Assembly (NCBI RefSeq): GCF_030272615.1
Contig: NC_081407.1
Location: forward strand, 268,740,075 to 268,804,074
Source of the DNA: Cryptomeria japonica
Lineage: Eukaryota > Streptophyta > Pinopsida > Cupressales > Cupressaceae
Direction: 5' to 3'
DNA length: 64,000 nt
Below are positions 23,718-36,368 of the stretch, piece by piece; the stretch's first letter is position 1, and each line of letters opens with the position of its first letter. The notes beneath the pieces were generated by a model. The model was not told where the DNA came from. It ran no database searches and was given only the letters and a program-made list of their open reading frames with translations. A program made the position numbers and the translations under genes.

Positions 23718-26448
23718 GGTTGTGTTTTATGAAGTGGATTCATATTAACCTGTTATCCTTCTAAATTTTATTGAACCTAAAAAAATTGAATACCAATAAC
23801 TTATTATCCTAATATTTAAATTTACTTGTTTTAAAATTAATTTATATTTAAGTTCACCCAATATTGAAATTTGTTTATTTGTATTATTAAAATTAATTTG
23901 AACATTGGGTAATTTTCTTTTAAGAAAAAAAAATATATAAATATACTTATTATTGGAATTAATTTATAACTTGGGGCATTATAAATGTTTTTTTCTTCTT
24001 AATAGTTGAAACTTATTATATTATTAGAATGTATTTATTAATTAAAAGGGGTTTTGTTTTAAAATGTTTTCCTTAGTGGATAAGAAAATTGATTATTAAT
24101 TATATTAAGTGGTAATTAATCTTTTAAGAGAAGTATAATGAACCTAACTCATACCAAAGGGTCACCTATTAGAGTTCTATTGATGGGAGTTTAGGTTGCA
24201 AATTTTGACCTTCCCTTCATGATGGGAAAAGAAAGTCCCTCTGGGGTTTTGAAGGGATAAATATTGTATAAGGCAAAGAGTCAATTAACACATATGGCAT
24301 TTCATTAGGTAATCAAACATTAAGAAACCTACTATCTAAAATTAATATTTCTTAGGATGTAGATATAACAGTTAAATCTTCTTATTAAATAGATTAGTTT
24401 GACTTAAGAAAACAAAAGATAGGAAAATGATACTTCATCAATAATACACTTATTCTATAGTACCGGTTCTTTTTCATCAAGTATCACTATTTAGTCTCAA
24501 TTAATAATAAATGGAAATACCCTTTTGTATACTTAAAAAATTAGTGTAGGTGTTAAGGGTTAAGAGAATTTACCACCCAAGTAAATTTGTGTTTAGTTAC
24601 ACACTTTTTATATTTCAAGAAATATGAAGTAATGTTTAGCTAAAGTTTCCTCAATTCAAGAAGTTGGATATATTTGTTTTTGCAAGGTTAAAATTCACGA
24701 TATAGATTATACAAGACATTTGAGAATAATCAATCTATGAATAGTTAAAGATATATAAGAATAGTAAAGGCGAAGTTACATTTATGTCGCAAAGTATTTA
24801 GTATAGATGAATTTAATTAACATTTAAATTTGGAGATAAGTTGCATGATATAATCTATTTTGTAAGAACATTAGTATTAATTAGTGTTAATAGTCTCCTT
24901 AGTCTTGTTGAATCAAGGGAATTAATTTCGTAGATCAGACTCATCTAAATAGTTAAGATTTAATGGGTTATTAGCAATTTTTATTTTATTATAAATTATT
25001 AATTTCTATTGCAATAATCGTCAATTTAAGTTAAATATTGATCAAGAAATGTCTAATTCCTTGGTTCCCTTAATCAATTGTTTATTCAAATAAACAAATC
25101 AATATTTGATTTTAATTTGTCCTCATTTTAGAAATTGAACATTTGTTAATCTTTCATGTTAGTTACATTTTTTGCAAGTTACAAAAGTTATGCATTTATT
25201 GTATCATGCAAGTTACTTATTTATTATTATCATACAAGTTATTTTCGAGAAGTTAGAAATAATGGTCCTCACAATTTGAATATTGATCTTCTAGTAGGAA
25301 ATGGGTTGGCATTTTTAAGAGGTTCCTTATTTCATAGAATTTGTTTATTTTCAAGTCTTTGCAATAATGATCTCAATTTCAAGTTGCACTAGGATAATGT
25401 TTATTTAAGTTTTTAGTAAAATAATAGTTTCATTTCATAGTGTTGCTTAAGCTTCATAAGTACTTAGATAGGTAACTAAACAAGAGGTGATGGAAACAAA
25501 AACCTAGTAGCGTTCGGTATCTATGGTGCCTCTGGGTCACGCTTACGGGTAATGTCGTCATGTTGAACTACTGTACTTAACACTTAATAAAGTTGCAACA
25601 ATGGTGTTTGTGGCATCGTCCCTATAAATCGTCAGGGAGTAATAAGGGTCATATGGAAGTGAAAATCCAAGGGGCGGGTAATCCCCCTTGGATCGATAAT
25701 CTAAAAAGATTAATTTTTAAATGAATTTACATCCGATCAGTTGAACTTTAGAAAGCCACATTAGGGTTTGGATGTGTGTGAAGATCTTAGAAATTTATTT
25801 ATTTATTTTGATGAATTTAGCGGATGATAATGGATTAAGGGTGACGTATTTAATAGGAAATAGGACTTAGTTATCTTAGGCCACAAGCAGAAGGCCACCT
25901 TGAACCTTTTTGCTATAGAGCTACCATCATGGGTAGCAACCGCAGAGAAACTATCTGGGACATTGACCCTAGAAAGGGTTACATACCCATCATATAGTTT
26001 ACATTAAACCATAGTTTAGAAACCAGAACTACATACTTTACGCCTTGATCTCGTGTCGAAATGGGTATGTAGGTAGTCTAGGGATGGAGTTGTCCCTTGT
26101 ACTTAGGCATTCGGGAATGGGGATTAAGTTTTGGTTATGGGTGAGTAGATGGTGTTTTGAAGTTCCTTAAGTCCCTCAGTTAAAGGGTACAGATCATGCT
26201 AATTAGAAGATTAAGATTAATTCAATGCATACTCAAAAGGAATCTTGTATGGATTCGCTTGACCTCTCGAGGCTTTAGGCCGAATTCTGAGGTGGAACTC
26301 AAGCTTGTTTAATTATTTCCTTATACTCCTAAAGACGACAACCTCGGTGCATTCCTAGTAGGGGAGTGTAGTCTTTAGAGAGTGGCTCAGGACTCGGATG
26401 GTCCCGATGAGTCTAAAGTCTCTAGCCAAAGCATATCCTATTCTTATG

Positions 26449-26592
26449 AATAGATGCCTACCCCATTTGGGTAGATGCCTATCCTGGATTGGATAGATGA
26501 AACCTCTTGTCCCGTATGGTTAGATGCCTAGTCTCGTATGGATAGATGCCTAACCCGTATGGTTAGATACCTATCCCGTTTGGATAGATGTA
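26449..26592. repeat. Minisatellite, 21-22-bp unit, six to seven copies
   Basis: Imperfect head-to-tail copies of TAGATGCCTAnCCCGTATGG, one unit being longer. They sit within a probable LTR tract, where such subrepeats are common. Confidence 0.85.
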
Positions 26593-27850
26593 CCTGAGTA
26601 TGTGATTGAATCAGACACAATTAAGAATAAGTAACAATAAGAAATCAATATTTATTAAAAAAAAAACTTATATGGGTTAAGTTAAGTGGGTTATTATAGA
26701 TTTTATTTATCCAAAAGAGATTTTTTTATATCAGTTGAAAAGTCCATTATTTGAAAGAAAATTATTTGAAATAACAGAGGTAACCAAAGAATATGAAAGA
26801 AATACGTTTTTAACTGAGATCTTAATCTTGCTATGAACTTTAAACTTCTAATTCAATAATACATATCGAATCCTACCTCTACTTGATGATTTGATGAAAC
26901 AATCGAATCAGTAGCCAAAATTCAATTCCCAATCTAAGCTTTTCCTTTTGTTCTTTTCTTTGTTTCTACCTATGTTTGATGATCTCCTCTCCGTAATAGC
27001 ACTTTCCAAATTATATATTTTCCTAAGCATTACCCTTCTTTATGCATGAGTGGGAAAATATCTCCAATCCCCAACTTTGTTGCGTGAGTCAACCGCAGGT
27101 TTCACTGTTGTTAACAACAGTGTTGGTGTGGTTAAGGCTTACATCCCCCCTTTATGCCATTATCTAAAAATCAAAAGGTGGGAATATAAGAATGATATTT
27201 CATCCATCTCATTATGAAAATTATACATTATCTACACACAAAATGCACATAACAATCATCAAAATACATGTATAATCATTTAAAAACATTAAAATCAATC
27301 TTTCTTCGAATTAAAGAAATGTCAACTAAGACTACTCATACCAAATTCATCATTCGAATATAAAGAAACACTCAATTAAAGTCATTTAAATTATCTATCT
27401 TTGCAAGATACAAATTATGAATTCTAATGTGGTGTGTGAGATTCCATCTCTTTATCAAAGTCAAAAAGTTAAGACAACTCTACCTAAACCAAGTTCTCGC
27501 CTTCATCCACATTCACCTATTCCTGCATTCACTTGCACTCGATTGTTCATTAGCATTGACAATTCCAAATTTCATAATTAAGGTAATTTAAATCATTCAT
27601 TTGCATTTAAATTTCTATCCTATTCCATATCAATTTTCAATTTCATTTTCATTTCCATTTCATCCATCTAATCATAAAATATAAATCATTTCAATAATTT
27701 AATAATTGCAAGTAATTATAGATAAAACGGTTTGTGACAAATATAGATCAATATCCTTTCGCGTATTTGAAATTAATCAATTTACATGTTGATTGCTTGT
27801 TTTTACTTTGAAATTCATCTACCCAATAGTTCTTATGCACAACAAATTAT

Positions 27851-27859
27851 GGGGGGAGA
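27851..27859 (+). other. Possible polypurine tract next to an LTR start
   Basis: GGGGGGAGA is followed at once by TGTAATGGCC. This is the usual look of the 3' junction of a plant LTR retrotransposon, but without a matching LTR the call is weak. Confidence 0.3.
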
Positions 27860-29988
27860 TGTAATGGCCTACTTTGATTAGAGTGTTATTAATGCAAAAA
27901 CCAACTTACAAGAGACATAATATGTGAAAAATTGGTTCATGACATTTCATATCCTAATCTCCCTATCACTAATCCCCATATTTGCATTCTCGATCCCCAT
28001 ACCTACTATTCATCATGCCCTAGATCAAGGCTATGAGTGTAGACTTAACCCAAGTTAATTTTTCTAGTGCGGATATGAACTCTTCATTTAAAAATTTAAA
28101 AATTTAAAATTTTGATTCTCACCTTGCCAAAATTTTCACTAGCCATTGTGAGATGACTTAGTGCATTTTATGTTGATTTTTGTGCTTTGTTGTTGTATTT
28201 ATGTACTCATTCATTCATTTGAAGATCATGTGGGAGGACAACATGGGGCTTATGCAAGAATTATTCATAGTGTATGTATGAGAGTTTAATAGTAGAACTA
28301 TTATAGCATTTATATCAAAACACATCATCCTAGGTCAACTAAATGTTTTCTTTCTATCCTTGATCCTTTCATTTAGACTCATAAGGTCAATTAATTAGGG
28401 GTTTGACTAAAGAGAACACGACCCTTGTAACCTTGTAGATTCCCTTAACATGTTTGTGAACACCATTGAATCCTTAAAAAAAGAAAATATTAAAAATTAA
28501 GACAACTGATTTAAATTAGGCCACTCCATGCAAGTTTAGGTTTGCATGCATCAATTATATTTTTTTGTAGAAGATCAAAGATTAGATCCACAACCATGAA
28601 GGTGAACCAAGATGAAGAACAATCAACTTATAGAATGAAATATCTTCATATAAGTTAGCCTTAAAATCCTAGAATTTGTCATCAATCATTGATCTTAGTA
28701 TCAAATTCAATTAATTTAAACTCTACACTTAATTTAATATTTATTTCAATGCTCACATGAACTCATTATCTTAAAACATTATTTATTTTATTATTGTGAT
28801 TTAGTTAATTATCTTAAAATAATTTATTTAAAGAAACTCATTTTATTTTTGTACAACACTATATTTAATTGTTTGAATTACATTACCTCAATTTGCAAGT
28901 TTTCCTATACACCTCTCAAATACAACTTCAAAGTATACACCTCTCAAATACAACTTCGAAGAATCACTACCACTTACAAAATTAAATCCGTGAAACCAAC
29001 TAAATCATTTCTTCCATATTTGTCATAGAAGAGTTAAAACTTTGTATAAAGGGGTCTACCATCATTATTTATATCTTTAATGAGTTAATATTGCCTTGTA
29101 TTTTTATAGATTTGTTTGGATTACTTTGCTAAAATATTATTTAAATGGAGATCTTTTATGATAAAAGTGGAGATCTATGAATATGTATATTTTAGTGAAG
29201 ATTTATGTATGGAAATTATAAAAAATGAATATTTTTTTATAAATTATTTAAAAATGATATATTATTAAACATCAAGTAGGTGGTTTGAACTACAAATTTT
29301 GACTATGTGAAATAATTCTGGTTGAAACTAAAAAGTTTCAATGTTAAGTATCTGTCACAATTAAATCAAAAGTTGATAAGAATAAAAATATTAAAAATGT
29401 GAGACTGTTCTACCATGAATGAATTCATATATATTAGTATAACAAAACGTTTTAAACAATGAAAAAAGAGTTCTATCAATCATTGGATAGGTTCAAAATT
29501 TGTACAATGTAAGGAGAATAATAAATCATAGAACATAAAATAGCATGCTTGGGTATGCTCCGTGCTTCTATTCATGATGATTTTAATGATGACTTGGATA
29601 ATTTTATAACAAGACTGTATATTTTTAAAACATCTCCAAATTTCTTTGACTTCCTCATCTTCTTGGGCCCATATTCAAAAGGAAACTGATTTTCACAAAC
29701 TTCTAGTAACATACTAACGAACAAAAGGTTTTATTTTGTTAAAATCATGGGATCCACTCACGTCTTCTCATCTGTTCGATGTTCTTGTGAGCACTGCCCC
29801 TTTTAAAACAATATCTCTGGGTGGGGACTGATGTTGGAGGTAGATATAACATATCATCATCTTCCTTTCGAAGTGTGAAACAAGTCATTTCTCTATTTTG
29901 GTATTGTCTGCTATTATTAAATCCAGTTCAGTGGAAAACTTGGGGTTCAGCGACCTTCTCTACAGTATATCTTGGTAATTGTAATAGA

Positions 29989-30734
29989 AGTATTATATAG
30001 CCGTACCCTCATTCATATAATAGGATACCCTATTTTGAAATGACATCTTAGCCATACCCAGATCTCTCTGTGAGACAATTACACACTGCAAAGAGCTACC
30101 ATTGTGAATTAAAACATGCTAAAACATGTTATTGTTGATAGCAACTTAGCACTAAGTTCTAGGGTTGAGCTGGGTATGGAGAGGAGCATGTTGAAACCAC
30201 ATAAGCATTGTTGTTGGTAGTTGTTAGGGTTTACGGAAGTATCATATGGCTGTACCATCATTCATATAATCAGATACCCTGTTTTAGAATGATATCTTAG
30301 CCATACCCTGCTCTTTCTGTGAGACAATTACACACTGCAAAGATCTACCATTGTGAATTAAAACATGCTAAAACATGTCAGTGTTGATAGCAACTTAGCA
30401 CTTAGTTCTAGGGCTAAATTGGGGATGGTGAGGAATATTTGAAATCACATAAACATTGTTGTTGGTAGTTGTTAGGGTTAGTGTATCATATAGCCGTACA
30501 CTCATAATTCATTTATATTATCAGATACCCTGTTTTGAAATGACATCTTAGCCATACCCTGCTCTCTATGTGAGACAATTACACAGTGCGAAGATCTACC
30601 ATTGTGTATTAGAACATGCTAAAACATGTTGTGTTGATAGCAACTTAGCACAAAGTTCAAGGGCTAAGTTGGGTATGTAGTGGGGAACATGTTGAAAGAA
30701 CATAAGCATTGTTGTTGGTAGTTATTAGGGTTTG
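29989..30734. repeat. Three tandem copies of a roughly 245-bp unit
   Basis: Units 29989-30237, 30238-30482 and 30483-30734 each start with a version of AGTATcATATaGCCGTAC, pass through GATACCCT, TTAGCCATACCC, GAGACAATTACACA and AAACATGCTAAAACATG, and end at GTTGTTGGTAGTTGTTAGGGTT. By eye they are about 90% alike. No coding frame runs through them. They lie about 2.3 kb beyond the 3' end of the bHLH gene. Confidence 0.93.
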
Positions 30735-33006
30735 TTTTGGTCTATTTCTGATAGTCAAGTTTGATTATCACTCTTGCCAACCTTTGATTCCATGTTCTTT
30801 TAATTTTTGGGGGGATTTAACAATGCTGTTCTAGGATATGTTCCCCACGAATTGCACTGACTTGTAAAATTATGTTCACAGTTCTACTGCTAAACTGCCT
30901 GACAAACATGTCCCACAGAAGTTGCCCCTCATGTAAGAAATTATGCTCATTCTCTTCAACTAAGCTACAAGGCCTAATAGATTTCCATTCAGTTTAAACC
31001 TGCACTTGACCTGGTCGCTTTGGCTATTGGCCACATGATTAGATCCCCACAGGGTGGCTTGAAACTTGCCAAAACTTCCCATGCAGCATATCATCCGAAT
31101 AATCTTCAATACTGAACTTCTCATGTGCTCTTAGGCCTTCTTTGCTTGTCTTCTAGATAACCTGCCAAGAAGTTAGCCAGAATAGCTTTGGAAAATGTAT
31201 TACTCATAATTCTTCTTTATAAAGATGTTAAAGAAATTGGAGAATCTATTTCATGGATAATGTTGAACATTGTACTGAAATAAGAATCCCATCCTTACCA
31301 GTGCCAATCTTGGAACAGAGGATAGGACCAACTAAGGGTTCGAAGACTTCTCGAGAACCCTTATCGAGAGACGAATCCATCCTTCTCAGAAAAGTTGCAA
31401 GAGATTAGAATTTCTAGACAAGCCTACAACACTAGACTATTGTTGGACCCCAAGTGCAAGTGTACAAACTTGTTCTCTTGAGCGTTATTTTTAAGTTTTT
31501 ATCTCAAAAGCACGATATTCTCTTCAGACGGGCATTAAACTTATTTTTAAACTTTTGTACTAACAAACTTCAAGTTCCACAGTTCACTATGTTTAAGAGA
31601 CCCAAATGTCAATGTCCAGTCTCTCTAGTCTCTACACAGTTTACTCCACAAGCTCTTTTTTCTAATCCTTAGAACTAATGGTTTCAATGCAAGATAATTT
31701 GATTTTCCAGTACCCACATAAGATTGTCATTTTGATCAAAGGAAGAATGTAAGCTATATCAGAACATATCACAGGCCTTTTGTACTCTAACAAGTCTCCA
31801 TTGTTATAATGCATGGTGTTGAAGACATTCTTGATGGACAAGAAATTCTGAGATACTGCACCTTCAAAGTCTGTGTTACTTAATATTTCCATACCTTGGA
31901 TCTAAACAATAAGCGTGACGCATTACATCTAGTTAAACCATCATTTAGCAAATACCAGTAGAAATGATGGATGAGAACCATTCACACTTCACTAGGGTGA
32001 AATTAATAATGCATTTCTAATGACCCTGTTACTAAATTTCTTGTTGCTTGCTTAGACATCTCTTTCAACATTATATAGCCCAACAAAATATGGCACAAAA
32101 GCTGAAGAGTGCAGTTTCAGATCAATTTAGGTAATGCTTCTGCATGGCTTAGATGCCAAGTGAATGTAAATGCCAATCAGACAAACAAATCCATATCCAC
32201 AAACTTTGTGTCAAATCATTTTAAAACAAATCCATAACCACAAACTATGGGTCAAATCATATTAAAACAAACCCTTAATTACAAATTTTCTGCCAACCAT
32301 ATTTATACATTTGAAGTTGGAAAAACAAGCTCAAAGTAAAATTTGAAACTCCCAATGGTGTATTCTGCATTGTATGCTAACAATTGCTTTTTGAGAATTA
32401 AGTAAAACATGCAACTCAGTCAAATTCAAATAGAATTTACAGAAATGAATTTTGTAATAGAAAGCCATGCAGAGCCGCAAATATCTAAGTATTTAATTGA
32501 CAATCTGCGAGGGGAATGTGAGGCTATGACAAATTAATTCAGTTTTACAGGTATAGGTATCCTACCATTTATAATCCATGCTAACAATCGTATTAATAGC
32601 TGGTGACTAACAACAATAAGGTTTATTGATAAGACTGAATACTGTATAAATTATACATTTGAATTTAGACCTATTTTGTCTGGACATAATGCCAGATTTA
32701 CATTAATTTTGTACGATAATTGGAGGATTATCTTTGTAATGGATTTCGCATAGAAATTCGAAATTTCATGATCCATGAGCCATGCCAGTTGCAGAGATTC
32801 TGATTACAGGACTCTCCTGTATGTACAGATGATCCAAGCATCCAGCTTAGAATTTAGGTCGAGTGCCGATCATCAAGTTATATTTCTCACCCTGCTTGAT
32901 GTGTATCTGGAATTCTTGGAGCCTATCAGCTCATTAATTCTGAGCCATTTAGGAGCACAAGTCCCACTTCAAATCTTAGTTTCTAGTAAACAAACAAAGA
33001 TCGTAA
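30735..33006. other. 3' flank of the bHLH gene
   Basis: No second gene recognised. The 3' untranslated region of the minus-strand bHLH gene must occupy the right-hand part. A minus-strand AATAAA at 32626-32621 is a possible polyadenylation signal about 380 bases after the stop codon. Open frames at 31454-31672 (plus) and 31892-31662 (minus) show nothing recognisable. Confidence 0.45.
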
Positions 33007-36000
33007 TCAATGTTCAGCCTTCATATTGCTTGTGGGCATTGACCCTGCAAATACAAATTCAATTTGTAAGGAAAGAACAAAATCTCGCTCCATCAAGCCT
33101 ACATAAAGTTGTAAACATACCACTGTTTCCTTGGGATTTAAAAGGAGTTTGAATATTTTGCGCAAATCCCATCTGTACAATGCTTTGGAGCTCATCATCC
33201 CATACATTCGATAACTGCACATGTATAATTTGCATCCACAAGTTCAAAATTAGCAAGAAAGGAAACTTCTATTTCCTACTAAAATCAAATGTGCATTCTT
33301 CACAAGGGCAGGGAGAACATAAAACAGGTGAATACATTATTCAGTAGTGCAACAATACTGCACTTAATCATATGCATAGTTTAGAGTTACCTGAGCAAGA
33401 GCATCTCCATAACCATCAACGCATGCTAATTGGGCATTCATTGTTCTTCTAATTGCTTCTGCTTGGTTTAGCACACCATGTCCTTCTGTCGCAACTTGGA
33501 GAAGCCCCTGTTGGGATTGGTGAAGCTGGGGATATGAGGTATTTGCTTCCGGGGCACACAGCATGGTTGGTAAGGAGCCTCGCAACTGAAGCATTTATTA
33601 AAAAACAACCAACTCAGCTATGAGATTTATACAGAATTTGGCTTACCACAAAATGGATGACAGCACAATACTTAATATACTTGCCATTCTCACTTTACAA
33701 GCAATTGATATAACTAGCTAGTGTATCTTATTAGGATTGAACAATATCACCAAAGGAACAAGGAATTCACAAATAAAAAATAAACATTCATGGGTATCGA
33801 ATGACAGAGCACTGCAGTACTGAATGTCAGGTCAAAGATTCATCTAGAAGATGTTTCTGTGCACATGGACCTTTGCTATTCTCATAAAGTGGCAATGCTT
33901 ACATCTTTAGCGAGAAGTGCTTCTATGTTGAAGTCCAAACGAGGGTTAACAGCTGCAAGCTTCATTGACAAAAACTGCAACCAATAAAATTCAAGCCAAA
34001 TCAGATTCATGCACAAATGTGGCATTGAGAGATTGAACAAATATAGGGGACCTTATGAAATACATTTTACTCTCTTACCTCGACTTGCCGTTGAAGTGAC
34101 TGAACATAATTTATTATCTCATCAAGCATCACTGCTTTTCCGGTTACCTGCAAAGTTAGACCTCTTTCAAACATGTTGCATGATGAGCCTGTATTGCAAA
34201 CACAGAAGTAGAGCAAGAGAAAATTGCAATTAAGCAACTGGCAGGTAGGCACTACCTTACTACATCCAGGAACAAGATCCTGCAGAAACTTCATGCGTTC
34301 ACTAATCTTTTCCCTTCTCACCTGCCAGATACATGACTTTAGCTTTATCTGACCAAATTTATCGTGATAATGACTCAAATGTGAAAGAATCACAATATTT
34401 CATCCTTAAAAGTCTCTTTACAAAACTTACTCTCTCTGCAAGACTATGACTATTAGTTGCTTGGCCTCGCCTTGCTCTGACATGAATGTAATCTTCTTTG
34501 GGTGCATCTAAAGCCTTAGCATTCACACTAGAACTTTGTTCTGCCTTGGATTTTATATCATCCTTCTCCAACAAACCTTCTGGAGCTATGTACTGGGGTT
34601 CTATACTCTGCCAGGAATCATATGTCACTGTCAGAAACAATTTTCAGTTCAGAAGACCACCACCATTTATCTACGGCTTGTTCAGTGCCTGAGGATGGGC
34701 TTAAAAAAATGACTACTCAGAAGCTATTTTCAGTGCATAAGGTTTCATTCAGAATTTAATTTTCAGTGCACAAGAATTATTTCAAGGGAAAAATTCAATG
34801 GACTATTTTTCCCGAGTGACCAGACTCTGAACTTCTTACCAATTTTGAAACTAGATTCATGAATCATTAAAGCTTCCCAAAAATATTAGTTTACTGTGTA
34901 TATTAGCTCTGTTTACTGCACTCACCAAAACGTACAAGTATCAATGTTTGGTTTGTGTCTTTCTGATAAAACTTTAACATTTAACACAAAAATGGTCAGG
35001 AACTCAGGGCCATGTACGTAAGGTCGACATGGTCAGGGTTTAGTGCATTTCTTTGGTATAGATAGAGAAAAGCGTCAAGATATAAAGTCGCTCATCTTTG
35101 AGTTGTCTTATTGGCATTACTTATCTTTATTTTTCTTCTTTGAATCTGACCACCATGAGAGAGATTGTATATATTAGTTTAGGATATCTAAAGATGGTGA
35201 ATAATTATCCAAATATACCCTAATTATAGAAACAAAATCTCATTCCTTAATCTTTTACCATTAGCCCATGATTCAGAATTCGGAATAGCTTTCCATTAGA
35301 GCATAACTCGAGACCAAAACCCACTGAAATCCAGTTTCATCTTATACTTTCAAAATGCACAAAAATACTTTATAAGGTGAGATTTTCCATGTAACTCTGT
35401 TGTTCAAGGGATATAACTTTCTAGTTTGTTGATGTTCTATAAGATGGATTTCTTCAAATAAAAAAATAAAGATCAAACTTGAATCACCTAACCAGTTTAA
35501 TCTTATGTCAGTCATACATATACAACACTACCTTTCTATCCATTCCAGCTTCAGACGGAGACAATTCCTTTGCCTTATCCTTCGGCAATTGTTGCATTTG
35601 CTTGCGTTTCCTTCCAGCAGCTTCGCCTGTAATCTGTTCTGAACTGGAAGAATCCTCTCTAGCAGTACTGGCTTCAGCATCATCAGAGTCATTGCCTCCT
35701 GGCGTGGAAGACCTTGACAGCCTTCCAGCTTTTCTTGGAGTGCAAACTTCTTCCTTCGACGGAGAAGCAGCAGCCTTGATCAGTTCAGCCATATTTGTAG
35801 GTCTGGGGATCTTGGGGATGACTGAATTATCAACCCCAGATCTGGTGAAGACAGCTTCACTGAGATTGAAAGCAGCACCACTACCACCAGCCCCACCAAA
35901 GCAAGAGAATCTTGCAGCTCTTTCTGCAAACCCATTATCACAAGCTAACTGAATCATGCCTGGTGTCGATGTTCCTCCACTCTGCATTAAAATCCCAGAA

Positions 36001-36368
36001 GCGTTCCAACCCCCTGAAGATCTAAATGCCAAAGCAGAAGAAGACCCACTTGATCTACCAATAACTACACCATCACTAGCCATGCTACCACCATTATCAA
36101 TGGCATTGCTTGGAATCGATGAAGAACCCACTAATGTGTTTGAATTGAGAGGCATACTACTACTAGTTTCCCAGCTACTAAAGTATGAAGCATTGGGAAC
36201 AGGGGACTTCACATTTTGCAATGAAGATGTTTTATTTGTGGGTACAGTGTTTTTCATCATAGCAGAGTTTGTACAAGGTCCTGAAGTCTGAAAGTTCACG
36301 TTCACACTAGCACTCGAATTTCTTCTATCAAATACAGCATTCTTGTCTTGTTGGTCATTGGAGGCCAT
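33007..36368 (-). CDS. bHLH transcription factor, subgroup XII (bHLH49/62/74/78-like), eight exons, 515 aa
   Basis: Exons on the minus strand: 36368-35532, 34607-34431, 34321-34256, 34147-34079, 33974-33903, 33585-33391, 33214-33121, 33044-33007, all with GT-AG introns, giving 515 residues and a TGA stop. An in-frame TAA four codons before the ATG supports the start. Residues 1-280 are Ser/Asn-rich with the [12 protein letters not shown] motif (147-158) known in the bHLH49/62/78 group; GRKRK (252-256) may be a nuclear signal. The basic region has the H333-E337-R341 triad expected for G-box/E-box (CANNTG) binding; helix-loop-helix runs to about 384 and dimerises. Introns interrupt the domain at AER/VRR, SK/VTGK and VE/FLS. 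Relatives act in the nucleus in growth and light or brassinosteroid-linked control (family knowledge); this protein's own role is unknown. No defect seen. Confidence 0.93.

Larger units (their letters stand above)
23715..29988. other. Long intergenic spacer with LTR-like tracts
   Basis: No gene recognised. 25450-27140 has the less AT-rich composition of a gypsy LTR and holds a 21-22-bp minisatellite (26449-26592). At 27851-27861 a GGGGGGAGA purine run directly precedes TGTAATGGCC, which looks like a polypurine tract meeting a 3' LTR, but I found no partner LTR. A 27-bp unit (TATACACCTCTCAAATACAAC) is tandemly duplicated at 28911-28963. Confidence 0.5.

Noticed and set aside
34009-34692. + strand open frames of 64-74 codons
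   Set aside because: They run antisense across exons and introns of the bHLH gene.
35479-36291. Open frames of 157 and 111 codons on the + strand
   Set aside because: Antisense shadows of bHLH exon 1, whose minus-strand frame has the family motif and correct splice sites.
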